Assembly (NCBI RefSeq): GCF_005239225.2
Contig: NC_133297.1
Coordinates: 18,588,147-18,652,146 of the forward strand
Source of the DNA: Populus alba
Taxonomy: Eukaryota; Streptophyta; Magnoliopsida; Malpighiales; Salicaceae
DNA length: 64,000 bases
Reading direction: 5' to 3'
Below, in pieces: positions 32,709 to 45,123 of this stretch. The stretch's first letter is position 1. Each line of letters begins with the position of its first letter. A program made the translations under genes and the position numbers. The notes under the pieces were generated by a model that saw only the letters and a program-made list of their open reading frames with translations, ran no database searches and was not told where the DNA came from.

Positions 32709-35423
32709 TGTCACACCCCTCAAAAAAATTTATAAAGGCGCGACATCGGCTGGCGATTTTCGTTGTGTTTTAAGGATTTGGTTCTTTGGAGTCGCCACCT
32801 AGTATTTGGTCACTAGGAACCCTAACTGGTCTTTCAGAGATTCTAAGGCAAGGGACTGGTTGCGTAAAGGGAAGGTACTAGCACCCCTAATACGCCCTAC
32901 CTAAGGTAAGCTGCTTGGTGTTTGGTTTGCTCCATAGTCTATGGTGTTGGTGTCTTCTAAACCCGTCAATTTATTTTGGATAGAAATGTAAGGAGATTCC
33001 ATGTGCTATAAAAGCTCATTTTTCCTTTAGTATTTCAAAAGTCGGTGACTCGTAAATCGCAAGGAAAAGAAGAAAAAAAAAACGAAGAAAATTTCACAGT
33101 TACATAAAAAACAATTTTATACTTTTCACGACTCGTAAACCGTGGAGAAAAAAAAATTAAAATTTTGAAATGTTCTCGATCACAACCAAAGCTTCTTTCA
33201 AACATGTGCGTTGATTTATTACTCCCGATAATATTTTGGATGTTCGTCCTTTTAAGGATTTCTTCATCCAAACATTAGCGGTGAACAATAACCACAACTT
33301 CTCCTCCCAAAATAAGATTTTTATAGTTTTTGGAATATTGGTCAATACCCTTTGGAGTTTTACAAACAGGTTGTAAAATCCACAAATACAAGAAAATGAT
33401 TTGTGTTTAAGAAATCCATGTGAAAACACATTTTCAAAAACTTCCAATATTTTTTTATATATATAAAAAGAACATTCAAAACATGTTAGTGTATTGGCCG
33501 TATGCATGAAAACAAAACATTTTTTTTTTAGTAAATATTTTTTTTTGACAAAAACCGGGTATTTTAAATACCGAATTTGTATCTTGACAATATAAAAATA
33601 CAAACCGGTATTGACCCAAAAATACAATAATAAAATTACAGAAAAATCACAAATTCTTTGAAATAATTCTTTTTGAAGATTTTTTTATTTTTTTATTTTT
33701 TTTTTTAAAGGGCTGACCCATCGGGGCCCACATGGCTGGGCTGAACCCAGCAGGCCTCATGTGAACAGTGAAATAAATATGATGTGAACAGTGAAATAGC
33801 ATTTCACTGTTCACGTGAATTATATGTGATGTGAACAGTGAATTAACATTTCACTGTTCAAGTGAATTATATTTCACTTCAACAGTGAAATGCAAGGAAA
33901 TGGTGCATGCACAGCGACGAAGGGGGTGCAAACCTGGTGGCAGAAATGATGTTGAAGACGATGGCGAACACTCCCAGTGATGCTGGTGGCGGTGGACAGG
34001 AAGCCAATGGGGGCTCACGATGGTTCTGACGGTGGCAGTGGTTGGGAAGCGCAACTGTTTTCTGCAGTATTTCTTCTTCTTTATGTAGACGCACGTACCT
34101 CTGTCTTCCTCCTTTTTGCTTATGTCTGGTTCTTCTCCTCTTGATCCCGGGTGTTTCCTTCTGTCAGCTGTTCATCCTTCTCTGTGTACAATGGTCTCCC
34201 CTCTCGGTCGTCCCCTCACTGTCTCATTGCTTTTTTTTGTTTTGTTTCCTCCTCCCTCTCTTCTCTGTCCGTTCCTTCTCCGGTTTCTTCTCTCTCTCTC
34301 TTCGAGTTCTCTCCTCCTCTCTCTCTTCGGTTTTCTTTGTTTTTTCTTTGGGTTCTTTTTTTTTCTTTTTTGTCTTCTTTCTCCTCCTCTTCTCTCTTTC
34401 GGTTCTCCATTTATAGAACCAGCGGGCGTGGCTTCACCGTGGAGCCAAGGAGCGGGTCGAGGAGCGGCTGTCGGGGAGCGGCTGTCCAGGCGGGCCTCCC
34501 TCGGCTTCGGCAGCGCGGCGGGTGGTCGGCCAGTGTCTTCTGTCGGTGGCCCACCGGCGTGGGGCCTCGGTCGGTGACAAGAGGGACCTGCAGAAAAATA
34601 AATAATGCAAACTTTTCCTTCTTCCCCGCTGTAATGTTCGGGGGAAGAAGAAAGTGAACAGTGCCGTTCAAAACGGCACCGTTCGGTCTTTTTTTTTTTC
34701 TTTGCATGAAACGGCGTCGTTTTGGATAAAACACGCCGTTCCATTTTAAAATAAAGGCGCCAGAACATTTCTTGAATCAGTCCTTAATCATCTGTGTTCA
34801 ATTCAATTTCGTCCCTTCCAATTTCGGTCCGTCCCCATAGTTGGCCGCGTTTTCCACTTTGATCCTTGGCCTCTGATTTATGCAATTTAGCCCTCAATTG
34901 ATCAATAAACTTCTAATTTCTTCAATTAAGCCCCTGGATCAAATTCAAACAGCCCCCTCCATCTTTGCGCCTTCCCCAAATTGGTCCCTGGTTTCGGATT
35001 TTTACAATTAAGTCCCTAATTGGCCATTAAACTTCAATATTTATGCAATTAAGCTCCTGATTTGACTTAATAAAATCCTAAAAATTATAATTTGGCCCCA
35101 GAACTTAAATTTCTTCTAATTAAAGCCCAAATTGACTTAAAAATCAATTTTTCTTGCCATCAAATCTTCTATAAATTCAAAAAATCCAATTAAGTCCATA
35201 AACATTCAAATTTGGGCTTTTCTCCTCAAAATTCAAATTTTCTTATCCACCAGGGTCCTCATCCTTCAAGAATATATTGTCAAAAATTCAATCCTTGTAT
35301 TTTTTAAATTCCTTGACAAATTTTCTGACTGTTTTCTGAGCGCTTCTGCCTCCTGTTATTTTTTCTAAACTCTTTTGGCCATTTATTTTATTTTTCATGG
35401 GGACCCAAAAATGGGTTACAACA
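32709..35423 (-). mobile_element. E3 5' LTR (2715 bp)
   Basis: Near-identical to 22902-25608, with the same TGTCACACC and TTACAACA ends and the same internal features, including the minus-strand TATA at 34409-34415. It is followed by GACAG (35424-35428). Long biased frames within 34042-34768 are shadows of the GA/CT tract. Confidence 0.85.
34409..34415 (-). promoter_or_regulatory. TATA box of the E3 5' LTR
   Basis: Minus-strand TATAAAT in the 5' LTR, oriented to transcribe E3 towards lower coordinates. The transcript would cross the 1.64-kb flank copy before reaching the PBS. Confidence 0.6.
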
Positions 35424-35428
35424 GACAG
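35424..35428 (+). repeat. E3 target-site duplication, right copy (GACAG)
   Basis: Matches 22897-22901. The ACAGTAACAGTT-type motif of the E2 LTR resumes here directly. Confidence 0.75.
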
Positions 35429-36829
35429 TAACAGTTCAAAGTCAAACAATAACAGTTGGAAATTGGACAGTAACAGTTCAAAATTAGACAGTAACAATAG
35501 ACTTTCACGCGAATACTATAAATAAGAATATAAAAGAATTGAGTCATACGAACGCTTACACATTGAGATACTAACTCTGAAAATATACATGATATATGTA
35601 TGTATGTTATTATGAGGAAATGAACATGCATAGAAAGTAACATATGAGTAATGGATGAATATGAATTCTCTATAATATCGGCTTGAAGGAATCATAACCA
35701 AAAAACTTCCTTGTGATTCAGGAGGAGCAACTAGGATTGGATTTTCTGTTAGGGGAGGTCGCAAGACAGGCGAAGCAGGTGCGTGATTTTCCTCTTATTT
35801 GCACTTATATACTTTAAAATTCGTCTGGTGAATGCAATTACAATAAATGTCGTGTTCAATGTAAATAAAATCTAGCATAAATACAAGATTAGCTTCGGCT
35901 AATGACATCCACAATAGGATTGCCGGGATATGATTTACAAGATTAGCTTTGGCTAATGGCATCTGTGATAGGATTGCCGGGAGATGATTTACATCTGTGA
36001 TAGGATTGTCGGGATCTGAACTACAAGATTTTCTTCGGCTAATGGCATTCGTGATGGATCGCCGGGGAATTGGATTACAAGATTAGATCTTGTAAGGTCA
36101 CCCAGTTCATGCAAGTAAATAAGATTATTCAATTAAGAATATACAAATGAGTGTTAAATGGGTTTAAAAGATTTACAAGAAAAATATAAGTTCTCTGTTA
36201 GAATTCTTATGATTCAATAGAAAGTTAATACGTCATTTGTATTTATTACATGAGCATACATATATTCTTTATCAACATAATGGTATATTTATTTATGTAA
36301 CAGGTCCATCAAACATCCAGGAAAATCATTAGTTTAGGACTCTACTTTGTGAAGCTTATGTAAATATTTAACTTAAACAAAAGGGAATTAACGTGTTTAT
36401 GTAGTATACTTTTGTGTAAACCTTAATGTATTTATAAAAGTTCAGCTTAGCATTTTGTATTTTAGTTATCTTGTAACTAACCCTTTTGAAATATTTAGGA
36501 ACACTTATTATGTTGTAAATACTTTCTTTGCATGTTAGTATTCCTTTTCTCTTAAATTTTATGATATGATGTCTGGACTATGTTCATATTGATCTTACTT
36601 GTAGGATATATATATTGTGTGGAATTATGAGGTTTGATATAAGGTCCGGAATTATGGGACCTTGTGATGATGGGTTGATTGAGTAAGTTGATAGTAGTCG
36701 ATAACTTGGGATGTCGTAAATGCAAAAGAAACTCTGCCAAATTTTTTGAAAACAAAAATTCACCCTCAAATAAAGAGGATATGTTGTGATCTTTTAACAT
36801 TGATTGAGTCGTACAGTCGGACTGTTACA
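35429..36829 (+). mobile_element. E2 5' LTR, second part
   Basis: Continues the E2 LTR after E3 and ends in ACTGTTACA at 36829, two bases before the PBS. It contains short ACAGTAACAGTT repeats (35424-35500) and a diverged tandem repeat of about 60-70 bp (35885-36085) with words such as ACAAGATTAGCTT, GGCTAATGGCAT and ATAGGATTGCCGGGA. No gene is present. Confidence 0.8.
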
Positions 36830-36831
36830 GT

Positions 36832-36843
36832 TGGTATCAGAGC
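36832..36843 (+). other. E2 primer-binding site (initiator tRNA-Met)
   Basis: TGGTATCAGAGC, complementary to the 3' end of plant initiator tRNA-Met, lies two bases after the LTR. It fixes E2 on the plus strand. Confidence 0.92.
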
Positions 36844-36905
36844 CCTGGTATAGGTTCTGGGAAGAAATTAAAAGAGGTTGTTGATGTTCATTAATTTATT
36901 GCACG

Positions 36906-37231
36906 ATGGTACGTACCCGTCAAGAGATTAGAACAGATCTCTCCTCTGCAGGGAGGGGGAATAGAAATATAGATTTTTCCGAGGGGCAAGAAGAGAGTCC
37001 TTTGGAAGATACTACTTCACATGCACCGGTAGTATCGACTCAAGTAGGGCATGAAGAATCGTCGGGGCCTCAAATTAGACAGGCACCAAGGCAAACTGGG
37101 GATGTTCAGCCAACCATGTCAGCCCCACGGGAACGAGTAGAGGAGCCCCCTCAGACTATACCTGTAGGGCCATCTATTTCTTATGTTGATCCGATGCTCT
37201 TGGCCCATCTAGTCAAAGCAGTAATGGAAGG
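36906..37231 (+). pseudogene. gag: E2 gag, N-terminal part (split by E4)
   Basis: The ATG is 62 bp after the PBS, a normal position for gypsy gag. The frame starts MVRTRQEIRTD and runs to SYVDPMLLAHLVKAVMEG, where E4 enters. The remainder resumes at 41927 with MANAATPMP. In E1 the two parts are continuous (AVMKCMANAATPMP), which confirms the insertion. Confidence 0.85.
37227..37231 (+). repeat. E4 target-site duplication, left copy (GAAGG)
   Basis: GAAGG precedes the TG end of E4 and follows its CA end at 41922-41926. Confidence 0.9.
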
Positions 37232-38089
37232 TGTCATACCCTCGCGAGAACTCGACGTTGAGGCGACCCTTCCTGGTAGCAGGGATTGATGTCGGGGTCT
37301 TTGTTTTTGTAAAAAAGGGAATCGCCACCTAGTATTATGATCACTAGGAAATCTAACTGGTTTTTTAGATATTCTAAGGCAAGGGACTGGTTGCGTAAAG
37401 GGAAGGTTTTAGAACCCCTAGTACGCCCTACCTAAGGTAAGCTGCTTGGTGTTTGGTTTGCCTATAATTGCTCTGGTGTTGATGTTCTCTAATCCCATCA
37501 GTTCCCTAGGATAAGTATGCTATGAGGTACGAACTTGGGTTCAAAGTTTAAGGGAAAGAACCCTTGGCCAATATGGATCATACCTTTAGATATGTCTATA
37601 GAGTGCCAAAGAGAAATGGTGCAGATCTCCTGAAGTCTATGCTTGATTTGGAATAAATTCAGAGTTTATGAATTTAAAGATAGCTAAAATAGAAATCTAA
37701 GGATATTTAATGTGCTTAAGAGCTCATTTTTCCCTTAGTATTTCAAGTGTTCGCGACTCGTAAATCGCAAGGAAAAGAAGGAAAAAAAACTAAGTTAAAA
37801 ATCCAAAGGAAATTCAAGGTGCTTTAAAAGCCCATTTTTGCCTTAGTATTTCATATTTTCATGACTTATAAATCGTGGAATCAAAATTTGAAATGCCCCA
37901 ATTATGATTGAGGCTTCTTTCAAGGATAAGCAAATAAATTGTCCTCAATAAAATTTTAGGCATAAATCTGCCCTTATGTTAAAAATAAACAAGTTGTATT
38001 CCTATTAATAATATTTTGGACATTTATCTTTCATAGGTTTATTTGCCCTTATATTATTAAGGGATAATGATTTTGTTGTTCCTAAAAAA

Positions 38090-38375
38090 TATTTTGATAT
38101 TTACCCATTGAGGTTTCTTTATCCAAACATTTGTAGTGAATAATAACAAATTATTCCTAATAATATTTTGAATAGTAACCCCTTTGGGATTTCTTTATTC
38201 AAACATTAATAATGAATAATAACAAATTATTTCTAATAATATTTTGGATATTTACCTCATTTGGATTTCTTTATCCAAACATTAATAGTGAATAATAACA
38301 AATTATTCCTAATAATATTTTGGATTCTTACCCCTTTGGGATTTCTTTACCCAAACATTAATTGTGAATAAAGAT
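38090..38375. repeat. about 77-bp tandem repeat in E4, four copies
   Basis: Units share GGATTTCTTTATCCAAACAT, GAATAATAACAAATTATTCC and AATATTTTGGA, spaced about 77 bp (TTTCTTTA near 38114, 38190, 38267 and 38343). The E3 LTR has a single equivalent unit near 23450. Confidence 0.85.
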
Positions 38376-40121
38376 AAATTCCCAAAAATAAGATTTTTAT
38401 ATTTTTGGAATATTGGCCAACAACCTTTGGAATTTACAAACACGTTGTAAAATCCAAGATGCAAGAAAATAATTTGTGTTTAAGAAATCCATGCTAAAAC
38501 ACATTTTTTTGAAACCTCGAATATTTGTTATTTAAAAAAAAAAAGTTAGGGTATTGGCCGTATGCAACATGCAAAAAAACAATTTCATATTTTGGTTAAA
38601 AAACACTATTTATCAAAACAATCAAATGCAAACATCACAGTTGAAGCTAGCAAAACATCAGAAAAATAAGTTCGAGGGGACCAAAGTCCTGCAGCTAACA
38701 TTTTGAACTCAAAACACACAGCTAATCGCAACAATTAACACAAGCATCCAGTTAAAATTATTAAACCATCACAAGAAATAAACTTGTCACGTGAGGCCAA
38801 AGTTCTGAAAGCAACATTTAAAACTCAAAATCCTACGCCAGTATCGGTATCCACGACCCCTCCTCTGCTATCCTAAATTTGAAAAACTGCCGTGCTCATG
38901 AAAGGCAAGAAACTTGAGGGGCATACTTCCATCCTATGTATTATAAACCAATGGCCAGCTACCTTGTTTTAAGAAGAAAAAAACCGTGACCTGAGAGTCC
39001 AAAACAGAACAACCCCGCCTGAAAAGGAAACTCCCCTCATGTTTTCTACTCTCTCTTCTGCACCTATAAGCCATAACTATTCCCATGCAATATTTCAATT
39101 GCCTAGAGACACTCAAACCAAAGGAAGGCAGAGATGACGAAACCCTTTAAACCTACGGTCTCTCACAACCATAGAAACTAGGAAGCTAAACCAGCCTTTT
39201 ACACTCCAAGCCTAAACATAGCATGACCCTTTTTTCTCATCTCTGACACTGCATCGGTGGTCTCATACAAGCAAGAAAGAGCTTAAAGAGTGCCTTTATA
39301 CATTGTATATCAAAGATACTAAAAAAAACAAGGCCAGCAAATCAAATGGCCAGCTATTCATTCGCAAAGGAACGAAAGGAAAACATACTCCAAAACCAGC
39401 CGAAGTATCACCTCAAATGCAAGAAGACCCTCTCTCGTTTTTCTTCCCCATCTGGACAGAGTTTTATTGAGGAGCCAAATTTATCCTTAACAACATTCTA
39501 ACGTAGACATTCAGACAAAGAAATGGAAGGGTAATGAAGATCCTTCTAGTCCGCAATCCCTCACAATAGAAAAACAAAAAAAACGCAGGTCTAACACAAG
39601 TAGTAATCTAGACTCAAAATCCTGGAGTAACAATGAGAAAGCACACAACTTTGTTGATAAGATGGAAAGTGACGTCCCGAAACAGAAGTAAAACAGATTT
39701 TGCAAAGAAACAAAACCAAACAAACAGCTTTTCATATGTTAAAGAAAAGGCAAGTCCAAACTCATACCTGCGGGTCCTGCAGAAGATGAATATGCAACTG
39801 ATGGCAAAGCTTCCTCCTTTTTGCTTCTAATGACCCAAAAGCAAACCTTCCTCCTTTTTGCCGCTGGGAGCTTTTCAAAAACTTCTTAGAGTCTTTGTAA
39901 ACCCCGGTTCGACAAAGTAAGATAGACTTAAAGTAATCTCCTCCCGTTCTCTTACCCTCAACCTCCTCCTGGCTCTCTCGGTTTTTCCTCTTTTCTTTCT
40001 CTTCTTTGTCTTCTCTGTTTTAAGCTTATTCCCTCTCTTTAACTCTCTCCCTGCCCTCCCTTCTCTTTTTTCTCTTTTTCTCTTTCTCTTTTCTTGTCCC
40101 CCCCATTTTTTTTACAGCTTG

Positions 40122-40129
40122 CTTATATA
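40122..40129 (-). promoter_or_regulatory. candidate TATA box of the E4 LTR
   Basis: Minus-strand GGCTATATAAGC, upstream of a GA-rich leader, in the same arrangement as in the E3 LTR. Confidence 0.55.
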
Positions 40130-40569
40130 GCCAAGCAAACTTGGAGACCAGCCTCATGCCTCCTTGTCCAGCCATCTGCATTAGGGCTGAAATCTCAGCC
40201 ATTAGATGGTGTGAGGCTCACCCCGTGTCTTCTTCCATAGCTGGCACAGAGGAGGTGCAAAAAAACCGTTTCCTTTGGACTGGAGCTCTGTGTTGCAGCT
40301 GCACAGGCGTGAAAAGGGGGGTTGTCCGGACATGCCAGGTTGCAGAGGGAAGGATGATATTTTTTTCAAAAAATAGCAGGGAATGGTTGCAGAGGAGGGA
40401 AGGAAAGGCAGGCGGGGGTACAGTGGCATGCTATTTAAATTTCTAGCAAAGAGGTTGTTCTCATAGCACACCGTCTATCTGTAGAGAATTAATGAAGAAG
40501 AGAGACGGCGTCGTTTTCAATTCAGTCCTGCAAACTTGGGGGGGGGGGGGGAGGATCCTTCCTGTAGCA

Positions 40570-41480
40570 GAAAAGTTTTGCGGCAGAATTTTCACTTTCT
40601 CATTAGATATTCAAACATTAATATCTTGAGCTTTTGATATTGAAATCAAGCAATTCAAAAACAAAAATTCATCTACGCGTGTAGGACTACAACTTTCACG
40701 AAGGATTCAAGGTGAGATAAAATCATTTTACAAAACTGAATCGGGTTGTAATCTGGTTGGTTAAAAAAATGGTCTCCTGATCTAATTCAAAAACCGATGA
40801 ATGTTGAGCATCCTGATATTACTTGGAGTATAACCTAAGAATAACAACCAGCAAAATCGTGACAGAAGCAGAGTTTTTAGTGCAACTCGGGTCAGAATCC
40901 TGCTCGCGGCAAAATTCTCTACTTTCACGTCAGATATTCAAGCAAGAATATCTTGAGCTCCTGATATTGAAATCAAGCGATTTGAAAGCCCAAATTCATC
41001 TATGCGTCCAGGACTACAACTTTTATGAAGGATTCGAAGTGAGATAAAAAATTTTAAATAACAGAAACTGACAACAATCTAGTTGGTAAAAAGGGGTCTC
41101 CTGATCTGATTAAAAAAACCAGAAAAATGCCGAGCATCCCGATATGACCGAGAGTATAACCTAAGAATAAAGACCAGCACAATCATGATGGAAGCAAAGC
41201 CTTTAGTGCGAACTTTGTGTCAGAATCCTGATTGCGACAGAGTTTTCTACTTTCACTTTGAGATATTCAAACGGGGATATCAAAATCAGGTGATTCAAAA
41301 ACCAAAATTCATCTACGCGTATAGAACTACAACTTTCATGAAGGATTAAAAATGAGAAAAATTCGTTTTGAATTATAGAAATTAGCTGCAACCTGGTTGG
41401 TCAAAAAGGATCCCCTGATCTAAATCAGGAAACTGACAATGCCAAGCACCCTACTTTGACTGAGAGTCTGCCATAAAAAT
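40570..41480. repeat. about 330-bp tandem repeat in E4, three copies
   Basis: Units align at TTTCAC (40590, 40923, 41251). Shared words include AATTCATCTACGCGT, GACTACAACTTTCA, GAAGGATT, CTGGTTGGT and TCTCCTGATCT. A 14-G run (40538-40551) lies just before the first unit. Confidence 0.88.
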
Positions 41481-41921
41481 AGCAAGCCCTAGGACCCAAT
41501 AAAAGTGTAGGTCAATTTTTCAACGTGTCATGAGTGACAAAATATACCCGAGATGTTCGGATATTGCATGGAACCAGATCAGAATCAAAGCCTAAGTTTG
41601 GAACAAAAAAATACGACAATGGCAGAGCCAGTTTTTTAGTGCCGCTTTTGAGGGATTTACCCAACCTTAGAGACCATATTGCAAAGGAACAAATTTAGCA
41701 TTTTAAAGACTCTTAATTAGCCTAATAATCCTGACAATTTTGGCAGCAAAGGGGAAGGATAAGAATAGTAAATGCTAGCTGAAACATGGTCCGAAAAACA
41801 TTTCCTTTTCCTTTGTTTTTGTCAATCTCCAAGCAACCTTTAACTAAACTCCTGCCTTCAATTTAAAGGGGATATACACCATCTCCATTAGCACGTATGG
41901 CTCAAAAAATGAGTAACAACA

Positions 41922-42823
41922 GAAGGTATGGCTAATGCTGCCACTCCTATGCCACCACCCCCACCTGCACCCATCATACCAACCGTTTCAGAAGCAGCTA
42001 CAACTACTAATGACATGGTACAACTAGTTTGTTTGGTGAAAAGTATGATAGAAATAGGTTGTGAACCCTTCTCAGGTGAACATAATGCTGAAGTGGCGGG
42101 AAGGTGGATTAGAAAGGTGGAGAAAACCATGGTTCAAATTAAGATACCACATGATCTGCAGGTAGATTGTGCTACTCAATTACTATCAGAAGGTGTTATG
42201 ACTTGGTAGGAGACGGTTGAGGATGGCTACAGAAACCCTATCCTGGGATGATTTCAAGATAGAGTTTAAGAATCAATATTACTCCAAATATCATCGGAAG
42301 ATGAAAGAACAGGAATTCCTAGCCTTGAGATAGGAGGGAATGTCAGTACTTGAGTATGAGAGATGATTTCATGACCTCTCACTATTCGCACCACATTATG
42401 TCCCATCAGAACAACACATGATAGAAAAGTTAAGGGATGGCTTCAGACAAGAATTGAAGCAGGGGTTGATTGCTTTGCAATTCAAGACAGTAAGGGAACT
42501 GATTGAAGCAGCACAGGCCTTGGAGGCTTGTATGGAAGAAGGCCAACAGAGTCATGGGGGTGCAGGAAAACGAAAGGATATGGAATTTTTAGGTAGGTTG
42601 CCGCTTCTAAAGAAAGGTAGAGGCGAACAATTCCTTCAATTCAAAAAGAAAGGGGGGATGTCAACTAGCTTCCGACAGGATATCAGTGGGAGGTCGGGAA
42701 GTGGTCAGACCCGCTCCAGGGTTATAACTGCGAGGGGGCCTAAAGATCAGAAGGAAATTGTCTACCCTCGATGTGCTGTGTGAACAAAGACACCCCGAGA
42801 GTTGTATGGTTTCTCCTGGATGA
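41922..42823 (+). pseudogene. gag: E2 gag, central part
   Basis: After the right GAAGG copy, gag resumes: MANAATPMPPPPPAPIIP, then RWIRKVEKTMVQIKIPHDLQ. A TAG at 42208 and stops or frame changes between 42230 and 42365 interrupt the capsid region. LRDGFRQELKQGLIAL and VRELIEAAQALEACMEEGQQ (42418-42545) are intact. A further TGA at 42781 precedes the zinc knuckles. Confidence 0.85.
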
Positions 42824-42925
42824 TGCTTTATGTGTCGAGGAGAAGGTCATAAGTGGAAAACATGTCAGTACTTGGGAAGAGGATGTCATCACTGTGGTGA
42901 GAAGGGTCACTTTAAAAAGGAATGC
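42824..42925 (+). other. E2 double CCHC zinc knuckle (nucleocapsid)
   Basis: Two C-x2-C-x4-H-x4-C boxes lie in tandem in one open frame: CFMCRGEGHKWKTC and CHHCGEKGHFKKEC. These bind element RNA during packaging. They are missing from E1. Confidence 0.9.
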
Positions 42926-43117
42926 CCCCATTTAAGCACTGAACAGCCTCAGAGATATAGGCAGCAAAGCCAGATTAATCAACAATCCATCATAGTAAGC
43001 AGATCGGGAAGGTCGACTCAGTCAGAAGCTAACTCAAATATGGGACAACCCAGAGTGCAAAATGAAAGGGATCAAGAAAGGCCATAGACCCAGGAGGATG
43101 TCAGAGCAGCATCAGAT

Positions 43118-43599
43118 GTGGTGGCAGGTATGCTGCAAATGAATGCCTATCAAATGCATGTTTTGTTTGATTCTGGTGCCACTTACTCCTTTATAACAAA
43201 TAAAAGTGTAACCAAATTGAGTAAAGAAACAAAAAGGGTAGAAAAAGGATTTATTATTAGGACACCTTTGGGTGAAACTGTGGAAACAAATGTTGTATTT
43301 GAAGGGGTGGGAATTAACATTAATGGGTGAGAACTAGAAGCAGATTTAATACCCCTAGAATTAAGTGATTTTGATATAATTCTAGGTATGAATTGGTTGG
43401 GAAAAAATAAGGATCGTCTAGACTGCTTTACAAAAAGGTAACCTTCCAAGGGGCTAAGGGTGAAACAATGGTCTTTAAGGGGGAGAGAATTTCTAACTTT
43501 ACAAATATGATCTTGGGTATGGTTGCGAGAAAACTACTAAAGAAAGGTTGTATAACATACCTTGCCTATGTGATAAATTTAGAAAAGGGTAAAATATGA
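43118..43599 (+). pseudogene. pol: E2 protease, broken
   Basis: The aspartic protease active site reads VLFDSGATYSF (around 43160-43192), a proper DSG triad. GVGINING is followed by TGA (43328), and ILGMNWLGKNK resumes in frame. A one-base loss in the A-run near 43433 shifts the frame, and a TGA follows before 43600. Confidence 0.8.
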
Positions 43600-45123
43600 T
43601 TGTCTGACATTCCAATTGTGAAGGAATTTCCAGATGTATTTCCGGAAGAATTGCTAGGACTACCCCTAGAAAGAGAAGTTGAAGTCACCATAGATATACT
43701 GCCTGGGGTGTCTTCTATAGCCCAACCACCGTATAGAATGGCCCTAAAACAATTGGATGAGTTGAAAATTCAATTGCAGGAGCTTTTAGACAAAAGGTTC
43801 ATACGACCAATCAACTCACCTTGGGGGGCACCTGTATTATTTGTGAAGAAGAAAGATGGAACATTGAGGCTTTGCATAGATTATCGTCAGCTGAATAAAG
43901 TGACGGTAAAGAATAGATATCCACTTTCGCGGATAGATGATTTGTTCGATCAGTTGAAGGGTGCCAAAGTATTCTCAAAGATTGATTTAAGATCAGGATA
44001 CTACCAAATGTGAATCAAGGGGCAAGATGTGCCGAAAACTGCCTTCAGAACTCGCTACGGACACTTTGAGTTCTTAGTGCCACCCTTTGGATTAATCTAA
44101 TGATCCAACACTTTTTTATGGATTTAATGAACTGAGTATTCCAACCATACCTTGATAAGTTTGTTGTCGTATTCATCGATGACATCTGGTTTACTCCAAA
44201 TCCTATGAGGAGCATGAACAACACCTGAGACAAACACTACAAACTCTAAGGAGCCGCCAGTTGTATGCCAAGTTGGATAAATGTGACTTTTTGGTTAAAA
44301 GAAGTTACCTTTTTAGGGCATGTGGTTCTTTAAAAGGCATCTTTGTGGACCCTCAAAAGGTGGAAGCAATTTTGAGATGGAAAGGCCTACTACGGTAACT
44401 GAAATTCATAGTTTTCTTGGATTGGCAGGGTATTAATAGAAGATTTATCGAAGGGTTTTCAATGATAGCAACTCCATTGACATGACTCACCAGGAAGAAC
44501 ATAAGATGAGAGTGGTCAAAGGAGTGCGATGAGAGCTTTCAAGAATTGAAGAGAAGACTTACTAATGCCCCCGTACTAATCCTTCCATCCGAAACAACAG
44601 GCTTTGTAGTCTATATTGATGCTTCAAGAAAAGGACTGGGTTTGTGTTCTACTGCAACATGGAAAAGTAGTTGCCTAGGCATCGAGACATCTGAAGACTC
44701 ATGAAGTCAACTACCTAGTTCATGACTTAGAATTTGCAGCAGTAGTTTTTTGCTTTAACGAGTATGGAGACACTACTTATATGGATCCCGGGTTCAATTT
44801 TTCACGATCATAAGAGCCTTAAATATCTAATGTCACAAAAGGAGTTGAATATGCGACAACGGAGATTGGCATAATTAATTAAACATTACGATTGTATTAT
44901 AGATTATCATTCAGGAAAAGCGAATGTAGTCACGGATGCTCTCAGCCGTAAAGACAAGGCAATTAGGGGTGGACCAGCGACTTGGAATGAGGACACCATG
45001 ATTGGACTAAAGAGATTGGGGGCAATATTAAATGTGAGTCTGGAAGGATCCTTAATGGCTCAACTAAGGGTGAAGTCAGGATATCGAGAGCAAATATTAG
45101 AGGCATAACAGCTTGATGATGAG
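43600..45123 (+). pseudogene. pol: E2 reverse transcriptase and RNase H, broken
   Basis: RT fingers and palm read cleanly from 43600 to 44013: [60 protein letters not shown], then TGA. The catalytic region encodes VVVFIDDI (around 44165-44188), with both Asp present but a one-base deletion right after it. The connection and RNase H pieces (VYIDASRKGLG, HKSLKYLMSQKELN, GKANVVTDALSRK) are readable through many single-base shifts. E2 keeps the RT and RNase H residues that E1 has lost but has more frameshifts. Confidence 0.85.

Larger units (their letters stand above)
22902..35423 (-). mobile_element. E3: Tat/Ogre-type Ty3/gypsy retrotransposon with internal flank duplication
   Basis: The element lies on the minus strand: 5' LTR 35423-32709, primer-binding site 31068-31051, coding remains 30290-28200, 3' repeat arrays 27510-25780, polypurine tract 25622-25611, 3' LTR 25608-22902. 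The two LTRs are almost identical, differing mainly in homopolymer lengths. An extra RNase H-like region between pol and integrase, a TGGCGACTC-type PBS and long 3' repeat arrays point to the Tat lineage. Gag, protease and the first part of RT are missing, so it is non-autonomous. A copy of E3's left flank (31074-32708) sits between its 5' LTR and its PBS. Confidence 0.85.
37232..41921 (-). mobile_element. E4: 4.69-kb solo LTR of a Tat-type element
   Basis: Bounded by TGTCATACCC and GAGTAACAACA with a perfect GAAGG duplication, inside E2 gag. It is related to the E3 LTR: both carry GTCGCCACCTAGTATT, CTAAGGCAAGGGACTGG and AATAAGATTTTTATA in the same order. It is much longer because internal repeats have expanded. 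No PBS, polypurine tract or coding region is present, so it is a single LTR left after recombination. The orientation is minus, judged from the E3 LTR. A minus-strand TATA lies at 40122-40129. All open frames within it are short and unconvincing. Confidence 0.88.
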
